Shown here: positions 22,964-27,294 of the stretch, piece after piece
Numbering within the stretch: position 1 is the first letter of the stretch
Layout: every line of letters starts with the position of its first letter
Assembly: GCA_002314195.1 (NCBI GenBank)
Contig: DCCQ01000096.1
Location: forward strand, 1-27,294
From: Bacteroidales bacterium UBA1077
GTDB taxonomy: Bacteria > Bacteroidota > Bacteroidia > Bacteroidales > UBA932
Direction of reading: 5' to 3'
DNA length: 27,294 nt
Notes under the pieces: model-generated
What the model was told of the DNA's origin: nothing
The model's input: the letters and a program-made list of their open reading frames with translations, nothing else
Databases searched by the model: none
Translations under genes and position numbers: made by a program

Positions 22964-24013
22964 TTAAACAACCAGCATGGCGTCTCCGTAAGGGCCGAAG
23001 CGGTAGCCTTCGTCGAGGGCGACCTGATAGGCATTCATGATGTGGTCGAAGCCACCGAAGGCGGCCACGGCCATAAGCATGGTTGACTCCGGAAGGTGGA
23101 AGTTGGAGACCACTGCGTCAGGCACCGAGAACTCGTAAGGAGGGAAGATGAACTTGTTCGTCCAACCGTCGTAAGGCTTGACCTCGTGTGTGGTGGTCAC
23201 ATAGGTCTCGAGTCCCCTGAGCACGGTGGTGCCCACGGCCAGAACCTTGTGGCCTCCGTTCTTGGCCTTATTGATGATCTGGCATGCCTCGTCGGTTATG
23301 ATGAGCCTTTCCGAGTCCATCCTGTGCTTGGACAGATCCTCCACATCAACCCTGCGGAACTGCCCTATGCCCATGTGCTCGGTGATGAAGGCTTTGTTGA
23401 TGTCCTTGAGAATCATCATGTTGAATAATTCCCGGCTGAAATGCGTGCCTGCGGCCGGAACCGCCACCGCACCCTCGTTCTTCGCGAAGATCGTCTGGTA
23501 GTTCTCATTGTCCTCAGGGGAGATCTTTGACTTGACCCATTTCGGGACAGGAATCTCTCCGAGTCCGAAGAGTGATTTCTTGAATTCTTCGTAAGGCCCG
23601 TCGTAGAGGAAACGCAGGGTGCGCCCTCTGGACGTGGTGTTATCGATGACCTCGGCCACAAGGCTCTGATCATCACCGAAGTAAAGTTTGTTGCCGATTC
23701 TGATTTTCCTGGCCGGATCCACGATCACATCCCAAAGGTGCTGTTCACGGTTGAGCTCCCTGAGGAGGAACACCATGATGTCGGCTCCGGTCTTCTCTTT
23801 CTTGCCGTAAAGACGAGCCGGGAACACCTTTGTGTCGTTGAACACGAAAGCGTCTCCTTTGCCGAAATAGTCTATGATGTTTTTGAATATCTTGTGTTCT
23901 ATCTCGCCGGTGTCCTTGTGGACAACCATCAGCCTGCATTCGTCACGCCATCTGGTAGGCTCCTGAGCCACACGCTCCTTCGGAAGAAGGAATTGGAATT
24001 GTGAAAGTTTCAT
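22964..24013 (-). CDS. queA: S-adenosylmethionine:tRNA ribosyltransferase-isomerase
   Basis: Transfers and isomerises the ribosyl group of SAM onto 7-aminomethyl-7-deazaguanine in tRNA, giving epoxyqueuosine at wobble position 34. 349 residues from the ATG at 24013 (MKLSQF, the usual family start); an in-frame ATG four codons earlier is less likely. Seen: VFNDTKVFPARLYGKK, PAAGTHFS, AVGTTVLRGLET and FHLPESTML, all family signatures. It ends 25 bases from the convergent dprA. It may be cotranscribed with the upstream nudix gene (77-base gap). Confidence 0.96.
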   Translation of the reverse strand: MKLSQFQFLLPKERVAQEPTRWRDECRLMVVHKDTGEIEHKIFKNIIDYFGKGDAFVFNDTKVFPARLYGKKEKTGADIMVFLLRELNREQHLWDVIVDPARKIRIGNKLYFGDDQSLVAEVIDNTTSRGRTLRFLYDGPYEEFKKSLFGLGEIPVPKWVKSKISPEDNENYQTIFAKNEGAVAVPAAGTHFSRELFNMMILKDINKAFITEHMGIGQFRRVDVEDLSKHRMDSERLIITDEACQIINKAKNGGHKVLAVGTTVLRGLETYVTTTHEVKPYDGWTNKFIFPPYEFSVPDAVVSNFHLPESTMLMAVAAFGGFDHIMNAYQVALDEGYRFGPYGDAMLVV

Positions 24014-24090
24014 ATTCGATAACAATCATTACAGTCAATCTTATAATATACGTCATCGGCGCACGAAAAGTTTCACAATCCGTTAATATC

Positions 24091-24702
24091 CTATATCCTG
24101 GCCTCCCGGAACACTTCCACGATGGACGGATAGGTGTTTTTCAGGTAGGGAGAGAGACCGGATCTGGCGACCCATGCGGCCTTTGTGATGTCCTCGTCCC
24201 GTTGAGGTGTCAGGTTCACCGGATCGGTGTAGAGCATGTCGTACCACCACGTGTGCTTGAGATGCCATATTCCGTCACGGCGGTAGCAGTGGTCGGTGAT
24301 GCAGATGAGTCCCCTTGGTTCCAGTTCGCCCACGCCGGTCTCTTCCTGGACTTCCCTCAGGGCGGTCACGCGGATGTCCTCTCCTGCTTCCTGATGGCCT
24401 TTGGGCAGGTCCCACAGCCCGTTACGGCTTATCAGAAGCACGTCCTCCCTCCGGTTTGACACCAATCCTCCGGCGGCGTTGACCTCCTTGAACCTGAAGC
24501 AGAATTCCCGGTAGGTGTTTTCAATGTTTTCCGTAGGAATGTAGATTCTTGCCAGGGTCTCCGATGTCTCGAACATGTTCACAAGGGCCGTGATGTCCGG
24601 ATTGTCTCCGAGGTGGAGTTCGACAGAGTTCGGATCCGCCAGCGCCTGCTCGTCCGGCGAGCAGATGATCATGCATCTCTTCTCAAGGTAAATCTTGTGC
24701 AT
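24091..24702 (-). CDS. NUDIX hydrolase
   Basis: 203 residues. The C-terminal two thirds form a NUDIX domain with the full box G-H-Q-E-A-G-E-x7-R-E-V-Q-E-E-T-G-V (pattern Gx5Ex7REUXEExGU), preceded by WDLPKGH, which is typical of diadenosine-polyphosphate or ADP-ribose type NUDIX enzymes. About 70 N-terminal residues form a separate small domain of unknown role. The substrate is a nucleotide diphosphate-X compound but cannot be specified. Possible operon with queA downstream. A TAACTTTG box (minus strand) lies about 68 bases upstream. Confidence 0.85.
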   Translation of the reverse strand: MHKIYLEKRCMIICSPDEQALADPNSVELHLGDNPDITALVNMFETSETLARIYIPTENIENTYREFCFRFKEVNAAGGLVSNRREDVLLISRNGLWDLPKGHQEAGEDIRVTALREVQEETGVGELEPRGLICITDHCYRRDGIWHLKHTWWYDMLYTDPVNLTPQRDEDITKAAWVARSGLSPYLKNTYPSIVEVFREARI

Positions 24703-24727
24703 CCCGTGAATATTGGAGTAAAACTAT

Positions 24728-24735
24728 TATCTTTG
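24728..24735 (+). promoter_or_regulatory. pyrE -7 promoter box
   Basis: TATCTTTG is an exact TAnnTTTG, with no good TTG at the -33 spacing (the nearest TTG, 24713-24715, is only 12 bases away). It gives a leader of about 50 bases. An opposing box for the nudix gene lies at 24771-24778 within that leader. Confidence 0.5.
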
Positions 24736-24770
24736 TAAGTTAGGAAGTTGTATTTGGCGGCTTCCATGTG

Positions 24771-24778
24771 CAAAGTTA
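24771..24778 (-). promoter_or_regulatory. nudix-queA -7 promoter box
   Basis: Minus strand TAACTTTG is an exact TAnnTTTG located 68 bases before the nudix ATG (24702). No TTG at -33. It faces the pyrE promoter, so the two transcripts would overlap by about 30 bases at their 5' ends. Confidence 0.45.
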
Positions 24779-24791
24779 ACAATCATTTTCA

Positions 24792-25430
24792 ATGAATATG
24801 GAAAACGTGGACAGAAAACTGGCTTCTGAACTTCTTGGGATAAAAGCCGTGTTGCTTCGGCCGGATGAGCCTTTCACTTGGGCTTCAGGTTGGCATTCAC
24901 CTATTTACTGCGATAACCGCAGGATTCTTTCCGATCCGGAACTGCGTTCGAAGGTCGCCGGTTGGCTTGCGGAGGCGGCGTTGAAGGAGTGCCCTGAGGC
25001 CGGGATTGTGGCCGGAGTGGCCACCGGGGCGATCGCCCACGGAGTGCTGGCCGCCGACAGGATGGGGAAGCCGTTTGTCTATGTGCGTCCTAAACCGAAG
25101 GATCACGGGACCGGCTCGCAGATAGAAGGTGTCCTTCCGAAAGGCTCCAAGGTGGTTGTGATCGAGGATCTCATCTCGACCGGGATGAGCAGTCTTGCGG
25201 CGGTGAAGGCCTTGCGTGACGCCGGCGCCGAGGTGCTGGGAATGGTAGCCATATTCACTTATGGATTTGACATTGCCGCCAGGCGCTTCGAGGAGGAGGG
25301 CGTCAAATTGAAGACTCTCTCATGCTATGACGCCCTGATAGAGGAGGCCACGGCCACAGGATATGTCAAGGAGTCGGATGTCGAGGTTTTGCGCCAGTGG
25401 AGGCGGAACCCGTCGGAATGGAACAAATAA
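24792..25430 (+). CDS. pyrE: Orotate phosphoribosyltransferase
   Basis: Fifth step of UMP synthesis: orotate plus PRPP to OMP. 212 residues. PRPP-binding motif VVVIEDLISTGMSS, the YVRPKPKDHGTGSQIEG flexible loop with its catalytic lysine region, and TWASGWHSPIYCDNR near the N-terminus. An alternative start at 24798 (MENVD) is possible. Nine bases before the SRPBCC gene, so one operon with it and the RsmF-like gene. Confidence 0.95.
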   Translation: MNMENVDRKLASELLGIKAVLLRPDEPFTWASGWHSPIYCDNRRILSDPELRSKVAGWLAEAALKECPEAGIVAGVATGAIAHGVLAADRMGKPFVYVRPKPKDHGTGSQIEGVLPKGSKVVVIEDLISTGMSSLAAVKALRDAGAEVLGMVAIFTYGFDIAARRFEEEGVKLKTLSCYDALIEEATATGYVKESDVEVLRQWRRNPSEWNK

Positions 25431-25439
25431 CGGATAGAT

Positions 25440-25916
25440 ATGGCTACGGAAATAAAGAGCAAACACGGCTTGGTCTCAAAACAGCCGTTCGAACTGTACA
25501 TGGCCTTTGTGGACATGCGTAATTTCCTTCAGTTCCTCCCGGAGGAGAAAAGAGGGGAAATCGAGGCAGACTACGACACAATCTCGGCGACGGTTCAGGG
25601 ATTCAAGATCGGAGTGATGATCAAGAATCGGACTCCGTACTCTTGTATAGAGTTCATCGACAACGGGGCTCCGTTCCAGTTCGGCGGTTCGCTTCATTTC
25701 GACGCTGTGCCGAGCGATCCATCCAAGACGGATTTTTACATCGAGTTCCACGCTGAGTTGAATCTGATGATGAAGATGATGCTTGGCGGAAAGATCCGCG
25801 AGGCCATGGACAAGATGGTGGACGGTCTTGTTGCGATGTCCGAGGGCAGGATGCCTGACGGCATCGATGAGGAGGCCATCCGCAAGATGAAAGAGAAACT
25901 TGGCGGAAACCAGTAG
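25440..25916 (+). CDS. SRPBCC-like protein of unknown function
   Basis: 158 residues. The pattern of an N-terminal strand, two short helices (PFELYMAFVDMRNFLQFLPE), a beta-sheet and a long C-terminal helix (about 108-135, LMMKMMLGGKIREAMDKMVD) fits the START/SRPBCC ligand-binding fold. No catalytic motif and no ligand can be read. The Met-rich helix and the negatively charged tail are notable. It lies between pyrE and the RsmF-like gene: the start is 9 bases after pyrE and its TAG is followed at once by the next ATG. I recall the same pyrE neighbour in other Bacteroidales, which suggests a conserved but unknown link. Confidence 0.75.
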   Translation: MATEIKSKHGLVSKQPFELYMAFVDMRNFLQFLPEEKRGEIEADYDTISATVQGFKIGVMIKNRTPYSCIEFIDNGAPFQFGGSLHFDAVPSDPSKTDFYIEFHAELNLMMKMMLGGKIREAMDKMVDGLVAMSEGRMPDGIDEEAIRKMKEKLGGNQ

Positions 25917-27254
25917 ATGCGGAGTCTGGACGACATTCAGCTTCATGACATTCTGACCAGGGCGATAGGGCGGGACAGAGCCGGAGTCGCCTTGGAGGCT
26001 TTCCGTCAGCCGGCTTCGGTGTCCGTCCGCGTCAATCCTTTCAAGGTGTGTGAACCGGAAAGGTTCGCAAAGGAACAGTTCATGACGGAGATTCAAAAGG
26101 TTCCTTGGAGCCCTTACGGGTTCATGCTCGGGGAAAGACCTAAATTCACGTTGGATCCATTGTTCCACTGTGGGTGCTATTATGTGCAGGACTCGTCGGC
26201 GATGGTCGCCGGGAACATATTCAGAGATATGCTCCCGAAAATTGAGGATTGTTCCCGACCTGTCAGGGTCCTGGATTTGTGCGCCGCGCCAGGAGGTAAG
26301 AGCTCGGATTTGGCGGCGTCGCTGCGTCATGCTTTCGGTGACGATTTCATCCTTGTCTCCAATGAGGTTATGCGCTCCAGGGTTTCCGTTCTGGCCGACA
26401 ACATGGCGTTGTGGGGTGATCCTAATGTGGTTGTCACAAGCGTGGATCCAAAAGCGTTCTCGAGGCTTGAGGGTTTTTTCGACATAATCGTGGCCGATGT
26501 CCCTTGCTCGGGCGAGGGAATGTTCCGCAAGGATGCCAAGGCTGTCGAGGACTGGTCTGAAAGCGTGGTTAATCTCTGCTCCACAAGGCAGAAAAGAATC
26601 CTTGCCGATGTCTGGCCAGCGCTCCACGGTGGCGGAATCATGATATATTCCACCTGCACCTTCGAGGAGGCGGAGAATGACGCTGTGATGGAATGGGCCG
26701 CGGACGAGCTTGGCGGCGGATTTTATGAATATGACTATTCTTCTCTGGAGGGTGTGGTTCCCACACGGACCGGAGGGTTGCTTGTCCCTGGATTCGTGAA
26801 GGGCGAGGGGCAGTTCATATCGTCCTTGGTTAAGAACACCGGCGGGGGAAGGTGCAGGGTTCCTGGAAAACCTGCCGTGGGAGCTGCGGAAAGACGGAAA
26901 GGGAATCTGCTCATACATATTCCTGGCTCCATTGTCCGTGAGATCTCCGCGTTGGAGGTGCTGCATCCCGTTCAGGCTGGAGTCGCGAAAGGTGTGGTGA
27001 AGGGCCGTGATCTGGTCCCGGCTGCTGACTGGGCTTTGAGTCTGGCTTTTAATGGGGATGATTATCCTGTGGAGGATCTGGACCGCGAGACCGCGCTGAA
27101 GTTCCTGCACCGGGACAGCATATTCCTGAAGGACGCTCCGAAAGGATTCGTACTCATGCGTTTCGAGGGACATCCGCTCGGTTTCGTGAAGAACCTCGGC
27201 ATTCGCTGCAATAACCTGCATCCGCAGGGCCGTAAAATCAAAATGGATGTGTAA
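25917..27254 (+). CDS. RsmF/RsmB-like rRNA m5C methyltransferase
   Basis: SAM-dependent cytosine-5 methyltransferase of the NOL1/NOP2/Sun family, 445 residues. N-terminal region about 1-80, then the Rossmann methyltransferase: VQDSSAMVAG (90-99), SAM loop LDLCAAPGGKSSD (119-131), the motif IV Cys197 in DVPCSGEGMF (194-203) and the nucleophile Cys247 in YSTCTFEEAEND. The C-terminal 140 residues match the extra RsmF-type domain (end signature GHPLGFVKNLG). RsmF modifies 16S rRNA; the exact position is inferred, not seen. Start ATG follows the previous stop without a gap. Confidence 0.9.
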   Translation: MRSLDDIQLHDILTRAIGRDRAGVALEAFRQPASVSVRVNPFKVCEPERFAKEQFMTEIQKVPWSPYGFMLGERPKFTLDPLFHCGCYYVQDSSAMVAGNIFRDMLPKIEDCSRPVRVLDLCAAPGGKSSDLAASLRHAFGDDFILVSNEVMRSRVSVLADNMALWGDPNVVVTSVDPKAFSRLEGFFDIIVADVPCSGEGMFRKDAKAVEDWSESVVNLCSTRQKRILADVWPALHGGGIMIYSTCTFEEAENDAVMEWAADELGGGFYEYDYSSLEGVVPTRTGGLLVPGFVKGEGQFISSLVKNTGGGRCRVPGKPAVGAAERRKGNLLIHIPGSIVREISALEVLHPVQAGVAKGVVKGRDLVPAADWALSLAFNGDDYPVEDLDRETALKFLHRDSIFLKDAPKGFVLMRFEGHPLGFVKNLGIRCNNLHPQGRKIKMDV

Positions 27255-27294
27255 GGTGTCGCTTTGTTTTTTTTGTTAATCACATCCTTTAACA

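Noticed and set aside
25476..27221. A 581-codon open frame on the minus strand opposite pyrE, the SRPBCC gene and the RsmF-like gene
   Set aside because: Antisense shadow: the three plus-strand genes have clear family motifs and tight operon spacing, while this frame shows no domain and spans gene boundaries.

Overview
The window looks like a chromosome segment of a Bacteroidales (phylum Bacteroidota) bacterium with roughly balanced GC. The evidence is the gene set (ExbB with a signal peptide followed by a small membrane protein and two ExbDs, a dCMP deaminase next to an S41 peptidase, a lysine-type EF-P, a BspA-like/fimbrillin-like lipoprotein), promoters of the TAnnTTTG type, and few clear Shine-Dalgarno sites. 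No tRNA, intact rRNA, CRISPR array or prophage was seen.

Layout. 1-5385 is the accessory part: a surface lipoprotein; a block of REPIN-like inverted repeats (1406-2046); a REP-associated tyrosine transposase (RAYT, HUH/Y1 family) on the minus strand; and efp. It also carries three diverged copies of an unnamed element of about 150-180 bp (1609-1780 and 3795-3966 direct; 5190-5345 inverted) and a fragment resembling an rRNA leader. From 5386 the window is mostly housekeeping: cmk-ispH (minus), a sigma-54 type response regulator (plus), and a seven-gene minus-strand run asnS-udk-tonB-like-722 aa envelope protein-acyl-CoA synthetase-dCMP deaminase-S41 peptidase. Then come the exbB-membrane protein-exbD-exbD operon with a clear terminator, tatD-ansA, dprA (plus), nudix-queA (minus), and pyrE-SRPBCC protein-rsmF-like (plus).

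How the genes relate. ExbB/ExbD energise TonB-type transporters, and a TonB-like protein is encoded in the neighbouring asnS run. cmk and the dCMP deaminase serve pyrimidine nucleotide supply, udk pyrimidine salvage and pyrE de novo UMP synthesis, so pyrimidine metabolism is unusually well represented. EF-P, AsnRS, QueA and the RsmF-like enzyme serve translation.

Most worth a second look: (i) the three-copy element around the RAYT gene, whose copies share a recognisable short peptide; (ii) a low-complexity insertion of about 60 residues inside IspH whose DNA resembles a REP; (iii) a strong, frame-independent excess of the hexamer GAATAT and its palindrome GAATATTC; (iv) three genes (cmk, tatD, dprA) with a TAnnTTTG box only 4-5 nt before the start codon, suggesting leaderless mRNAs. 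None of these was tested by a database search.
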